This document shows, piece after piece, positions 1-12,557 of a stretch of DNA of 64,000 nucleotides. The translations under genes and the position numbers were made by a program. The stretch spans positions 25,827,431 through 25,891,430 of the forward strand of contig CM053146.1 in the NCBI GenBank assembly GCA_028571685.1, read 5' to 3'. Position 1 is the stretch's first letter; every line of letters starts with the position of its first letter. The notes beneath the pieces were generated by a model. That model ran no database searches and was not told where the DNA came from. It saw only the letters and a program-made list of their open reading frames with translations. The DNA is from Heterohyrax brucei (Eukaryota; Chordata; Mammalia; Hyracoidea; Procaviidae).

Positions 1-539
1 CTAATCCTTCCTTATTTTGAACCACATCATACAATCTGCAGAAGACCTACGAGGTGCTTTTGTTGACAGCTGGAAGGCAGGACCTGACACACCTGATGGC
101 CTGACTGATTTCAGCAGCTGTTGGACAGCTCCACCCTTAGTAGTAAAATATCTTTTAAAAATACGGTCACTTGAATAACTGACTGCTCAGCAACCCAACA
201 GCGTCTCCTCCACCCTCCAATGATCCACATCATAGCATTGGTTGATGGCCCCCCAGTGACTCCATAAGTGGAACACCATCTTTTCCAGCAAGGAGGCAGA
301 GCCTGCACTGCAGAGAGTCCACCTCAGGCCTGTCACTAGAGTGCATAGAGGCAGCTGTGTGCTCCTCTCTTAAAAGTACATCTCAGCTCTTGTTGAGGTA
401 ACACCGAAGAAGCCTAACAGCTTCTACATGATGTGAAAGCAACAGTTAATAGCTAACCATTAGAATAAGTAGTCCACCATGTTTCTGGAAAATTTCTAAA
501 ATAAAGAATTAAAAAACTTTCCAGCTGAAGAAGCTTTTC

Positions 540-1368
540 TGAAACTATCGGAGTTCAGGTACAAAAGAATTATGTATAGAGTCCTCCTAGAGATTAAACA
601 AAATGCAACAGAACAAAATGAAAAATTAAGTAAGCTATATAAATTGATGGAACACCAATGATCTGAAATCTAGAAGATCGATAATAAAATTACAGAATTA
701 GACAATTTAATCCAAGGCCAAAAGAGTAGAATTGTATGGAAGCAAGACTTAGTGATTTGTTGACAGAGCAACTGACACCAGCATTTATAAGGATAAGTCA
801 GAGAAAAGAAATAAGAAAAACGAAGAAGCATTAAGAAACACGTGGGATTCTATTAAGAGGAATCATCTACAGAAACTGGAATTCCTGAAAAAGGAGTACT
901 AGATGAAAATACAGAGAGCACTGCAGTAGAGTTGCTGACAGAAAACTTCCCTGAAATGACGAGAGAACACAGATATCCAAGATGTATATCAAACTCCACT
1001 AAAACTAGACCCTAGAAAGGACACCAAGTCACAGTATAATTGAGCTTAATAAAATGAAACATCAACAGAGACTCTTAAAGGCAGTGAGGCTTAAAGCAAA
1101 GCTAATGTATGGAACGAAGCACTGCAGGCTTTTGTTTGACTTCTCAGCAGAAATGATGTTGGCAAGAATGTAATGGGATCACACATTCAAAGCCTTGAAG
1201 TAGAAAAACTTTCAACCAAGAATTAGGTATCCCCAAAATTGTCTCTCAAATACGACAGTAAAATTAAGATATCTGTCCATAAATAGAAGCTTAGAGACTT
1301 CATAAAAAACAAACTAAAACTATAAGAAATACTAAAAGAAGTTCTTTGCTTAGGAAAAAAAAGTGTAT
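540..1368 (+). pseudogene. L1 ORF1 (RNA-binding protein) remnant
   Basis: ORF1p is the trimeric RNA chaperone that coats L1 RNA. Here the frame is broken by many stops. The upstream part (about 600-740) has the heptad-like leucine/isoleucine spacing of the coiled coil. The RRM region (about 800-1010) is recognisable by comparison with 61126-61365, where the decayed frame still reads 'RNMWDSIKRNN' and 'GVPEQG'. The C-terminal domain (about 1140-1365) corresponds to the better-kept frame at 61501-61716. Start and end are approximate because no open frame survives; placement rests on alignment to the other copies in this window. Confidence 0.75.
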
Positions 1369-1794
1369 ACTTAAGGAGACAGTGCAGGACACAGCACATA
1401 GAATCTCAGTTAGGGAAGTCACAAAGCTCAATTAAAGCTACAGTGTTAAAAGAAGGGAACCAGTGATGAGAACACAAAAATTATGACACCACCACACAAA
1501 AAAGAGGGACATATTGCAGTAGCTATATTCCTTTTAGACAGAGAGGAAATTAAAAAGATACACAGAAGTTAAAGTCTGGTTTAACCTTAGAATAGTAAGC
1601 AGGGATCACCGGGTAGCCACAAAGCAAAAGAACAATGCGACATATCAAAACAAGAAATATAAAACAAAATCAACACTGAAAAAGATGAAAAGTCAATCAT
1701 AAAGAAGAAAGACTGAAAACAGAATACTAAGAAGAACATAGAAAATATCAACAACACAAAAATAAATGCATCAAAGTGGCAACATTAAATGCAT

Positions 1795-4700
1795 ACTTAT
1801 CAGCAATTACACGGAATGTAAAAGGACCAAATGTTCCAATAAAGAGACAGTGAGTGATATCCTGGATCAAAAGGCATGACACATCTTTATGTTGCTTACA
1901 AGAAACATACTTTAAACTCTGAAAGATACAAACACACTGAAAATCAAAGGAGACAAAAATACACACCAAGCAAGCAACATACAAAGAATAGAAGGAATGG
2001 GAATACTGATTTCAGATAAAACTGACTTCAGTGTAAAATCCACCACCATGGACAAGTATGGTCACTATTTATGGTGAAAGCTTCAATATATAAGCAGGAC
2101 CTAACAATATTAAATATTTATTCACCTAATACTAGAGCATCTAAACAGATTGAACAAAGACTACATTCAAAATGAGAAAGATCACTCCACAGTAATAGTG
2201 GGACACTTCAACGTTTCACTTTCAGTAATGGACAGACCATCCAGAAAAAAGCTCAGTAAAGATACAGGTGATCATATTGCAGCAATTAACCAACTAGTCC
2301 TCATAGACATGTGCAGAATATTTTACCCATCAACAGATAAGTACACCTTCTTCTCCAATGCACATGGAACATTTTCCAGTATAGATCATCTGTTGGGACA
2401 TAAAGCACCTCTGAAAAAAATCCAAACCATTGAGTTATTGCAAAGCATCATCTAGACCACAAAGCCATAAAAGTTGAAATCAATAGGAGAAAAAAAAATA
2501 TGTAGAAATTTGAACTCACAGATACTGAACAATACCTTTGTCAAAAATCTAAGGGTTATAGAAGAAACAAAGAACAAAATAAAGAAATTTACTGAATCAA
2601 ATGAGAATGAAAAGACATCCTATCAGATACAGCCACAGCAGTGTTCAGAGGTCAACTTATCTCTATAAATGCACACATTTGGGAAGAAGAAAGGACCCAA
2701 AAAAGAATTAACTGTACAGCATGAACAAGTAGAAAGAGAATAACAGAGGAACACTTCAGGCACTAGAAGAAAACAGTTAATGAAGATTAGAGCAGAATTA
2801 AACTAATTAGAAAATAGAATAATTGAAAAAATTAGCAAAACCAAAAGTTGATTCTTTGAAAAGATCGAAAAAATTGACAAACCACTGGCTGAACTTACTA
2901 CAGAAAAACAGGAAAAAAACAAATAACCTTTATAAGAAATGAGATGGGAGATGTCACATAGACCCAACTGAGATGAAAGTATCATAAGAGAATACTACAA
3001 AAGACTGTAGTTTAACAGATTTGAAAACACAGAGGAAATAGAGGAATTTCTAGATTCATATTATCCATAGAAATTATTACAAAGAGAAGTAGAACAACTT
3101 AATAAGCCCATCACAAAGGAAGAGATTGAAAAAGTACTGAAAAAAAACTATCAACCAAAATAATTCCTGGCCCGGATGGCTTCACTGGAAAATTCTACTA
3201 ATGTTTAAAGAGGAGTTAGTGCCTCTCTGAGGCTATTTCACAGCATAGAAAGGATGAATTACATCCAAGATCATTCTATGAAACCAGCATATCCCTAATA
3301 TCAAAGCCAGGGAAAGATTCCACAAAAAAAAAGAAAATGATAGACCAGTATCACTCATGAACCTAGATACAAAACTCTTCAATAAAATCCTTGCCAAAAT
3401 AATTCAACAGCATATCAAAAAAAAAAAGTAATTCAGCATGGCCAACTTGGATTCATACCAGGAATGCAAGGCTGGTTCACCATCAGAAAAGCAATTATAG
3501 TGATCAACAACATAAATAGCACCAAGGTTAGGAATCACCTGATTTTGCCAATTGATACAGAAAAAGAATTTGACAAAGTCCCACAGCAGTTCATGCTAAA
3601 AACTTTCAGCAAAGTAGGAATAGAGGGGAAATTTCTCAACACAATAAGGGGTATCTATGCTATACCAGCCACCTACATCATCCTGAATGGAGAGAGACTG
3701 ACAGAATTCCCCGTGAGAACAGGAACTAGACAAGGATACCCACTCTCACCACTTCTATGAACACTGTACTAGAGGTTCTAGCCAGAGCAATTAGATAAGA
3801 CAAAGAAATAAAGGGCATCCACATTGGCAAAGAAGTACATGTAGACGATGTGATTGCATAAGCAGAGAATATAAAAGACCCCATCAATAAAATACTCAAA
3901 CTAGTAGAAGAGTTTGGCAAAGTATCAGGATATAAGATATACATAAGTAAATCAGCAGGGTTCCTGTATACCAACAAAAAGATCAATATCATCTTCTATA
4001 ACTCCCAAGAAGATAAAATACCTAGGAATAAATCTAGCTAGAGAAATAAGAGACCTATATGCCAAGAGAACCTATAATACCTTACTGCCAGAAACCAAAA
4101 GAGACTTACATAAATGGAGAAACCTATGTTGCTCATGGATAGGAAGACTTACCATTGTGAAAATGTCTATTTTACAGAAAACAATCTATGCACAATGCAA
4201 TCCCAATAAAAATTCCAATGACATTTTTTACTGAGATGGAAAAACAAATGAACTTTGCTTGGAAAGGGAAGAAACCCCAGTTAAGTAAAGCACTACTGAA
4301 CAAGAGCAACACAGTGGAAGGCCTCACACTATACGACTTTAGAATCTATTACACTGCCACAGTAGTCAAAACAGCCTGGTACTGGTACAAAAAGTGACAT
4401 ATAGGCCAATCGAATAGTGTTGAGACCCCAGAGACGTCACCATACTCTTATGAACAGTTGATATTCAACAAAGGCCCAAATTTGTAAACTGAGTTGAAAA
4501 CAGTCTCTTCAACAAATGGTGTTGGTGAAATTGGATATCCATCTGCAAAAATCTGAGAGAAGAGCCATATCTCACACCTTACACAAAAATCAACTCAAAA
4601 TGGATTAAACACCTATATATCAAACCTAAAATGATAGCACTCATGCAAGAAAAAATAGGGTCCACAATGGAAGTTCTAATACACAACTTAGACAGATTTC

Positions 4701-5529
4701 AAAATCTGACAAAGCACAATCATCAGAAGAGAAAATAGATGAACGGAAACTACTAAAAATCAAACACTTTTGCTCACCCAAAGACTATGAAAAGAGTTAA
4801 AAGACCACCTACAGAATTGGAAAAAATATTTGACAGTTAGATATTGGACCAATGTCTGACCTCCATAATCTACAAGGTACTGCAAAATATCAGCAAGAAT
4901 AAGGTAAAGAACTCAGTTTAAGCAATGCACAAAGGAGATGGAGAAGCACTTCATTAAAGAGGACATCCAACCAGCCATAAGATACCTGAAGAAATATGAA
5001 CATTAGCCATTAGAGAAATCCAAACCCAAACTAAAATGAGATAACATCTTGCCCCAACAAGGTTGGGCATGATCTAAAAAACACAAAACAACAAATGCTG
5101 GAGGGGCTGTGGAAAGATGGGAACTTTCCTAAGCTGCTGATAGGATTGCAAAATCGTACGTCTTTGAAAAGCAATATGGCAGCTCCTTGAAATACTGCAA
5201 ATAGATATACCAATTGATCCAGTAATCCCACTTCTCGGAATAATTCCTACAGAAACAAAGGTTGGCACAAGAACAGATAAATGCACATGAATGTTCATTC
5301 CAGTGCAGTCCACAATAGCAAAAAGATGGAATCAACCTAATGCCCATTCACAGATGAATGGGTAAACAAATAATGGTACACATGCTCAATGAAACACTAT
5401 GAAATGATAAAGAACAATGATAATTTTAGGAAACATTTCATAACCTGGTTTCAATTGGAAGACATTATGCTGAGTGAAATCAACGGCAAAAGGCAAACAT
5501 TGTATGAGACCTCTGCTACAAGGACTTAA
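1795..5529 (+). pseudogene. L1 ORF2 (endonuclease / reverse transcriptase) remnant
   Basis: ORF2p nicks the target and reverse-transcribes L1 RNA. Endonuclease remnant: the frame at 2150-2455 keeps the family block but has GHFN where active copies read GDFN, and keeps 'SIDHLLGHK'. RT remnant: 'PGPDGFTG' is encoded at 3166-3189; the frame at 3464-3760 contains the '[14 protein letters not shown]' block; the catalytic (F/Y)ADD box has decayed to VDD near 3841-3850. A C-terminal stretch at 4188-4397 keeps 'AWYWYKK'. The C-terminus ends at TAA 5527-5529. At least six frame changes separate these blocks, so no functional protein is possible. Length is close to a normal ORF2 of about 1,250 codons. 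Confidence 0.88.
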
Positions 5530-6489
5530 AATAGACTTATGTGCAGCAGAAAAGACTGATGGCTGCAAGAGTAGGGAGTGCAGAAGCGGGTGGGACATAG
5601 AAATTTGCTTAGGTGAAATCAGTGACATCATACAGTACAAGTAGATCAGCTTAAATGGAATTCACCATGAAGTAAAAACTCTTCTAATCTGAATCCAATA
5701 TTGTAAGGATAAAGTAGCAGGGGCAGGATCTGGGGACCATGCTCTTGAGGGACATCGAGGGCAATTGGCATAACTAGCCTGTTGCTAAGAGAGTCTTCTG
5801 CAACCCACATTGGTGAGGCACCGGGGTTCTTGAAAGCTAGCCATCTGCCATCTGAGGTACACCAAATGTTCCCAACTCATCTGAAACAAGTGATCACCTA
5901 GAACAATAAAGACAAGAGGCTAAAAGAGTCCAGGAGACAGAAGGATCCACGTGAATGGGAGACTGTATTAACACATGACCAGAAGAACCGATAGAGCCCA
6001 GTCACCACCAAAGACAGCCATGATGGAGCGCGCAATGTTGAGCCCCTGTGGCAACCTGAGAAAAAGAGGGATGTAGCTCAATAATTCTACTAAAAGACCA
6101 CAATTTTTGATGTGATGGCCAGGGGTTCCCCTGGCATCATGAGTTCTAGACCTGCTGCTTCCCCTGAGCAGAAATCATTACTGAGATGAACTCTTTTGAC
6201 CAAAATGGACTAGACTCAGGGACTCAATGTGACCATACGGTGTGTGTATTTTATGATTCTTTGCACTTACAAAATGCTGGTCTTTTCCTAGAAGAGAGAG
6301 GAGAAGATGAAGAGGAGGGGACAGGAGATTGTAAAGAGGATATGGCAAGTAAAGAATGAAAAGGACGAACGTGCTGTCGTGGGGCAAGGAGAACAGAAGG
6401 AACTGCAGACAGGCAGGCATGCAAAATTAATTTGGATTGTGTACTTTTACTTAATCACAATAAAAATAATAAGTAACTAAAATTGCTAG

Positions 6490-6661
6490 AGCATTGAGTA
6501 ACTGTGTTTTTAAATTTTTAGTGGTAAATCCAATAGTTTTTACAAAGGGTTTATGTGTTTTGACCCAGTCATAATCAATACATAGGAGTACTAGTTACAG
6601 TGTATCTTTGCCAACATCTAATGTCAGTTTTTTATATTTTATACATCCTATTGAATATGTG
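6490..6661 (-). mobile_element. Ancient L1M ORF2 fragment, left of RTE insertion
   Basis: In reverse this resembles the 3' part of ORF2 in old mammalian L1M elements. It continues directly at 8344 once the RTE insertion and its target duplication are removed. High divergence marks it as much older than the L1 at 1-6475. Confidence 0.6.
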
Positions 6662-8343
6662 CACCACTTGTCTGTCAGCTTGTCGTACTGTGGGGGCTTG
6701 TGTGTTACTAAGATGCTGGAAGTTATGCCTTGGATATTCAGACACCAGCAGGATCACCCATGGTAGATGAGTTTCAGCTGAGCTGCCAGAATAAGATGGA
6801 GTAGGAAGACAAATTAACCAGTGAAAACCTTATGAACAGCAGTGGAATATTTTCAGATATAGTGATGAAAAATGAGCCCACCAGGCTAGAAGTCACTCAA
6901 AAGATGACTGAGGAAGAGCTATCTCCTTCTAGCAGAGTTGACCTCAATGATGTGGATGGAGTCAAACTTTCAAGACCTTTATTTGCTTATGTGGCATGAT
7001 TCAAAATGAGAAGAAATACCTGTCCAACTGACTGGAAGAGATCCCTATTTATGTGCATTCCAAAGAAAGTTGATGCAACTTAATGTGGAAATTATCGAAC
7101 AATATCTTTAATATCACACACATGTAAAATTTTGCTCAAGATTATTCAAAAGTGATTGCAACAGTATACAGACAATGGACTGCCAGAAATTCAAGCCAGA
7201 CTGAAAAGAGTATGTGGAATCAGGAATATCTTTGCTGATGTCTGATGGATCTTGGCTGAAAGCAGAGAATATCTGAAAGATGTTTACCTGTGTTTCATTG
7301 ACTGTGCAAAAGATTTTACTGTGGGGATCATAATAAATTATGGTTAACATTGCAGAGAATGGAAATTGCAGAACACTTAATTGTGCTGTTAAAGAATCTG
7401 TATATGGATCAAGAGGCAGTCATGTGAACACACCAAGGGGACACTCCCTGGTTTAAAGTCTGGAAAGTGGTGTGTCAGGGTTGTATCCTTTTACCATACA
7501 TTTTCAAACTGTGTGCCAAGCAAATAATCTGAGAAGCTGGATTATACAAAGAAGAACAAGGCATCAGGACTGGAGGATGACTGATTAAGAACCTGTGTTA
7601 GGCAGATGACACCACCATACTTGCTGGAAGGGAAGAAAGTTTGAAACAGTTACTGATGAAGAACAAGGACCACAGCCCTCAGTGTGGATTGCACTTTAAC
7701 AACTAGAAAACTCACACTTGGACCAGTAAGCAACATTATCACAAATGGAGAAAGGTTTGAGGTTGTCAAGGATAGGATTTCATTTGACTTGGGTCCAGAA
7801 TCAACGCCCATGGAGGCAGCATCAAGAAATCAAAAGATGCATTGCACTGGGAAAGTCTGCTGCAACAGATCTCTTTAAAGTATCGAAAAGGAAAGATGTC
7901 ACCTTGAAGACTAAGGTGTGCCTGACCCAAGCCATGGTATTTTCAATCACATCATATGCATGCCAAAGCTGGACCATGAACAAAGAAGAAGAAAAATTGA
8001 TGCATTTGAATTGTGGTGTTGGAGAACAAACAGATCTGTTCTTGAAGAAGTACAGGCAGAGTGTTCCTTGGAAGCAAAGATGGCAAGACTCTTTCTTAAA
8101 TTCTTTGACACATTGTCAGGAAGGATCAGTCCCTGGAGAAGGACACCACGCTTGGTAGAGCAGAGGGTCAGTGAAAAACAGGAAGATCCTCGATGAGATG
8201 GATTGACACAGTGGCTGCAATGATGGGCTTAAGCATGAAAATGATTGTGGGCATGGTGCAGGACTGGGCAGTGTTTAGTTTTCTTGTGCATAGGGTCATT
8301 CTGATTTGGAACAGACTTGACAGCACCGGAGAACAAATACAAC
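6662..8343 (+). mobile_element. RTE-clade LINE, both ends present, middle deleted
   Basis: The 5' leader (6662-7018, 'TGTCAGCTTGTCGTACTGTG') and the RTE 3' end (near 8285-8330, 'CATAGGGTC' then a 'CTTGACAGCAC'-type tail) are both present. Near 7018 the leader jumps straight into the reverse-transcriptase region ('CCAACTGACTGG'), so the endonuclease and linker are missing. It is flanked by ATTGAATATGTG (6650-6661) and ATTGAATGTGTG (8344-8355), a 12-bp target duplication with one difference, and sits inside antisense L1M. Confidence 0.9.
7019..8250 (+). pseudogene. RTE reverse transcriptase remnant
   Basis: This encodes the C-terminal two thirds of an RTE/BovB-type polyprotein: RT palm, thumb and the conserved C-terminal tail. 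The catalytic YADD box is at 7599-7610, where the tyrosine codon has become TAG followed by A-D-D. Frames at 7684-7878 and 7745-8158 hold shifted pieces of the region after the palm, with 'KMHCTGKVCCNRSLFKV' matching the same block in the copies at 27451-27663 and 30626-31042. The N-terminal apurinic-type endonuclease is absent. Many stops and frameshifts make it inactive. The junction at about 7018 is shared by no other copy in the window. Confidence 0.87.
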
Positions 8344-9852
8344 ATTGAATGTGTGGTAGTATCTCATTTTATATTTTCTTGTTTTTTCAAGGTTACTTCT
8401 TGTCCATTTGTGTATCTTATTTGTAGTGTATCCATTCAAGTCTTTTGCTTGTTCTTTTTGAGTTCTTTGTATTTTTCTGATCAAGTTAGGATCTTGTTAC
8501 ACAATCTGAGTTAAAATCTGTCAGATGTATGTGACAAAAATATTTTCTCCACATCTGCGGCTTGCCTGTTCATTTTTCAATGGTATCTTTTAATGAACAG
8601 ATATTTTAACTTTTGATGAAGTCAGTTTATAATTTTACTATTTCTGGTTAATGCTGTTTTGCATACTTTAGGAAATACTTGTCTTACCCAAGCTTGTGGA
8701 AGTTTTCTCCTAGAAACTTTACAATATGAATATTACATTTGTATTTCTCACAACACAAATTTACATTCACTCTGGGACTTTTTGTAGCTATAGAAATATA
8801 GTTGATTTGATTATATACGGGTTAATATCTGGACACTTTTTATTGAACTATTTATTTTATACTATCCTAATTATTAAAACTTTACAGCTAGTTTTAGATA
8901 CATAGTAAATTATTGAAGTCTGTTGTTCATTTTTAAGATATTTTAGCTATTCTAAGTCATATGCTTGTAAAACAATTTTAGATTTACTTGCCAACTTCTA
9001 CAAAAAAAATGCAGAAATTTTTATTGGATTGCATTAAACACCTAGAATTATTTGGGAAGATTTTATAGCCTAAATATTTTGTATCTTTCAATTCATAAAG
9101 TTACATTTTTATATTTATTTAGATCTTTTAAAACATTTTTCTTGGAAATGTTTTAAGGTTTACAGCATAGGATATGATTTGTTTAATTTGTCTCTAAATA
9201 TGTAGCATTTTGAATGCTTTTAAATATTCTTATATTTTAAATTTCTTTTTCTAGTTGTGCATTACTATTATGTAGATATATAGTCGATTTTTATATATTC
9301 ACTGTGATCTGAGATATTATATTACTTTATTAATTTGAGGAATTGTTAATTTAGGATTTGCTATGGGTGAAACCATGTCGTCTATGAAGAAAAAAAGCAT
9401 ATTCTTCCTCTTCTATCTTTATGCTTTTTATTTATTTTTCTTGTCTTATTATACCTAGCAGGACCTCTAGTACAATGACCAATATATGCAGTGAGAGTAA
9501 ATATTTTTACCCAGTCATATGAGAAAAGCTCTTAACATTTCATTGTTTAGTGTTACATTAGCTCAGTTTTTTCACAGATACACTTTATCAGGTAGTTTCT
9601 ACTCCTAATGGAGTTATTAAAATTGGTGCTGATTTGTTTTACAGTTTATTTTCTATACATATTAAAAATGTCATACAGCTATACTCTTTAATTTTATTAG
9701 CATGGCAAATTATATCAGTTTTTTTTATGTTAAATCAACAATGAACTCCCAGATGTACCATCTTTCATCATAATATATAATCCTTTAATATAGTCAATGG
9801 TAACAGTAATTTTAATGGGTTTTGTATCTATGTTTATGAGGTATTATAAAAA
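8344..9852 (-). mobile_element. Ancient L1M ORF2 fragment, middle part
   Basis: Read on the minus strand this follows L1M ORF2 from the C-terminal region back through the RT domain. The segment around 9455-9510, 'CAGGACCTCTAGTACAATG' on the + strand, matches the L1 block upstream of the FADD box. No frame survives. The element is interrupted at 9853 and resumes at 11041. Confidence 0.75.
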
Positions 9853-10862
9853 TGTCACGAATGAGGTATCTGACTTCCTGTAACTTTCTGAAGGAGAGAG
9901 AAAATCCCCATAAGCATTGGCCCAAGACTGGTTCCTCTGAGGAAGTGAAGGTGAGACATTCTTCCTTTCTTCAGTGTTTTTTTCCAGTTCTCACACCAGC
10001 TGTCCTTTCTGTGGCCCTCCACTTCTCTGCTGGGTCAGTAGTTTGCTGCAGTGGCTACACATATGCACATAATTATAGGCTTTATTAGGGAAGTAACAGG
10101 TTATAATTCGGGATCAGACACGACACAGGAAACAAGTCTTTGATCAGGACAGTCTCTTCTCAGCCATGCCTGCAGGCAGACCTCTCTCTGGCCCTCAGCC
10201 TCTTGGCCTCTTGGCCCAGCCGTTGCCCTGTAATGACAGGGGTTAAAAAGCTCTTTAGCTCCACCAATAAGTACCTGGCAACTCCCCCGGCTCCACCAGC
10301 AACCCTCAGACAGAAGGCTCTCAGTGCTCTTACTCTACCAGATGGCACTCCTGTAATCACCATCTTCTGTGCACTAGGAATTACCCACCGTGTCATTTTG
10401 TGCTGATTTTATTTTGCTGCTGTTGTTACCCTGCCAATGCTTCTTATCATCTTGCAAGGTCTCCATGTTACAGCTGTCTTTGTCTCCTGGATCCAGAAAC
10501 TTCTCAGCCAGGGACATAGAGTTCAAAGAATATATTTATTTCTGTCTCTTCTTGATGGTATTCAGATCCCCATCTCCTCTGAGATTAGCTTTCTTTTAGG
10601 TCTAGTAGGATAGCAAAACTGACTAGTCTCATCATAACGGTACCTATACCTTATTTTCATGGTACCACCCCCACAAGAGTGCCATGAACCTTATTTGTAT
10701 TATTAGCAAGCGGTCCAATCCCATTGATAGGCCACAAGCAAGTTATTTCATTAGTTTCATTGAAATCTTTTGGTGGGATTTATAAGACCGTGTCTAGAAA
10801 GGCCGTAGAAAAGTGGTCCATCAGGACATGAATATATTCTGTGTTTTCCTTGTAATGTCCTC
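9853..10862 (-). mobile_element. LTR-like repeat, family copy A
   Basis: It begins TGTCA like the copy at 44700 and shares with it collinear blocks, among them 'TTTATT..GAAGTAACAG' (10080-10100) and 'GTTAAAAAGCTC' (10240-10252). AATAAA occurs only in reverse, so I place it on the minus strand. Open frames at 10140-10406 and 9852-10088 are chance frames. No gag, pol or env is seen, so it would be a solo LTR. The family name is unknown to me, and an LTR origin is inferred from length, TG start and polyadenylation signal. Confidence 0.5.
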
Positions 10863-10865
10863 CCC

Positions 10866-11040
10866 TCCAACCAAAAACCAAACCAAACCTACTGCTATCA
10901 AGTAGGTTCCAACTCACAGCTATGCTACAGGACAGAGTGGAACTGCCTCATAGAGTTTCCAAGAAGCGCCTGTCGGATTCCAACTGTCAACTTTCTGGTT
11001 AGCAACTGTAGCACTTAACCAGTATGCTACCAACAAGGGT
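10866..11040 (-). mobile_element. AfroSINE, full-length
   Basis: The reversed tail 'AAACCAAACCAAACC' is at the left. It is followed by 'CTATCAAGTAGGTTCCAACT', 'CATAGAGTTTCCAAGAAGCG' and the reversed tRNA-like head ending near 11040. It lies between the LTR-like repeat and the continuation of L1M. Confidence 0.92.
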
Positions 11041-11560
11041 AACAGCTATCTCATAGAATGAACTGAGAAATATTCCTAACTCTTTTATTTTCTGAAAGAA
11101 TTTGTGTAGATTGGCATTATATCATATTTAAATGTCAGGTAGAAAAATCTAATGAAGTCATTTGGCCTGGAATTTTCATTATGAAAGATTGTTAACATAT
11201 AAATGTCCTTAATGAGTATAAGGCTTTCAGATTTTCTATTTATTTATCAGGTTTATAAGTTGTGTTTTTTAAAGGATGTCGTTCATGCACTTAAGGTCAT
11301 TAGATGTATAGGCAGAGCTGTTTTCACATTACCATTTTAATATCTTTAAATTTATAATGACACCTTCATTCCACTCCTGTTACTAGTAATTTGTTATCTC
11401 TCATTCTGTCTCTCTGATCAGTCTTCTTGGAGATTCATCAATTTGCTTGAGGTTTTGAAGTAAATGTCTTGTAACTCTGATTTTTACAAAATTTTTATCA
11501 CATTTCCATTTCATTAATTTAAATATATAGATTAAGTAGAAAAGAAATGTATATACTTAC
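11041..11560 (-). mobile_element. Ancient L1M ORF2 fragment, right part
   Basis: It resumes the L1M broken at 9852: 'CTCATAGAATGAACTGAG' and 'TTTGGCCTGGAATTTTC' are the reversed L1 block between RT and endonuclease. About 60 bp of the element seem lost at the break. Confidence 0.72.
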
Positions 11561-12056
11561 TTTCTAGAAATATATCTATTTCTTTTCTGCTTAATTGCTT
11601 TTTCCTCCATCTTTTTCATCACCTTATTTTGTGACCCCCACCTCTGTTGGGCTTAAGACAACTATATTTTTCTAGATTATTCAGCTTCTTATGATCAGTA
11701 GGCTGGGAACAAATTTATTTAGTGACTTCCTACTTCTAAAGTAGAAATAAAAGTTTCCTATTGCACTTGGCTTGGCTTATATGATTCACTTCTAAATAAA
11801 GTCATGTCAGACCTGGACAAGTTGCTGGGATCATCTAGTCCAGTTATTATTGTTTTCTTTTTTTAAAATAAGAAACTCTGACCCAAGTGAATTTTCATTG
11901 TTTAAAATTAATCTTGGAAAAAAATATGCCTTCCAGACTAAAATGTCTCTTTCAGCATATTAATTTACCTTTATTCCTTCTGATCCAAACTACATATAGG
12001 AATTTTTTTCTAAGCCCAAACTGACAAGATAAAAAGTGAGAATGGTAGAAGAGCTA
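11561..12056. other. Unassigned AT-rich DNA
   Basis: No repeat family, coding signal or RNA gene is recognised. Confidence 0.5.
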
Positions 12057-12557
12057 TGTCTTAGTCATCTAGCACTGTTGTAACAGAAATACCACAAGTG
12101 GATGACTTTAACAAAGTTAAATTTATTCTCTCACAGCCTAGCAGGCTACATGTTCAAATTCATTGTATTATCTCTGCAGAAAGGCTTTCTCTCTCTGTTA
12201 GCTCTGGAAGAAGATCCTTGTCATCAGCCTTCCTTTGGTTTGGGAACATCTCAGTGCAGGAACCTAAGGTCCAAAGATGTATTCTACTCCTGGCACTGCT
12301 TTCTTGGTGGTGTGAGGTCCCATGTTGCCGTGCACAGTTCTGTCTTTTATATGTCAAAAGGAATTGACTTAAGACACTATGTAATCTTGTATATCTCATC
12401 AGTATAATGACCATGAATCCGTCTTACTGAATCATAATGATAGAATTTATAGTACATAGGAAAATCTCATCAAATGGTGGACACTCACAAAATATTGTGA
12501 TTCACAGCCCAGCCAAACTAACACACACATTCTTTGGAGGACCTAATTCAATCCACA
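12057..12557 (-). mobile_element. Solo LTR-like repeat (ERVL/MaLR-like)
   Basis: It begins TGTCTTAGTCATCTAG and ends near ATCCACA, so TG...CA bounds it. It has the layout of MaLR-type LTRs read in reverse ('AACAGAAATACCACAAGTGG' at the left, 'CAATCCACA' at the right). Two overlapping frames of 89 and 101 codons (12098-12407) lie wholly within it and have no protein-like features. No internal retroviral genes adjoin it. No matching 5-bp flanks were found, so the exact ends are uncertain. Confidence 0.6.

Larger units (their letters stand above)
1..6475 (+). mobile_element. LINE-1 (afrotherian L1), nearly complete, 5' end outside window
   Basis: The order is that of an L1: 5' UTR (about 1-540), ORF1 remnant, inter-ORF spacer (about 1370-1790), ORF2 remnant to 5529, and a 3' UTR to about 6475 ending in an A-rich tail with AATAAA. 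The 5' UTR and ORF1 part is homologous to the + strand segment at 60480-61875. The 3' UTR matches, in reverse, the L1 ends at 22859 and 47922. Many stops and frameshifts make it inactive. The true 5' end and upstream target-site copy lie left of the window. Confidence 0.93.

Noticed and set aside
10140..10406. Two overlapping frames (88 and 78 codons) on opposite strands as small genes
   Set aside because: They lie inside the LTR-like repeat, mirror each other, and have no start context or protein-like composition.
12098..12414. Overlapping frames of 84-101 codons
   Set aside because: Contained in an LTR-like repeat in three frames and both strands; chance frames.
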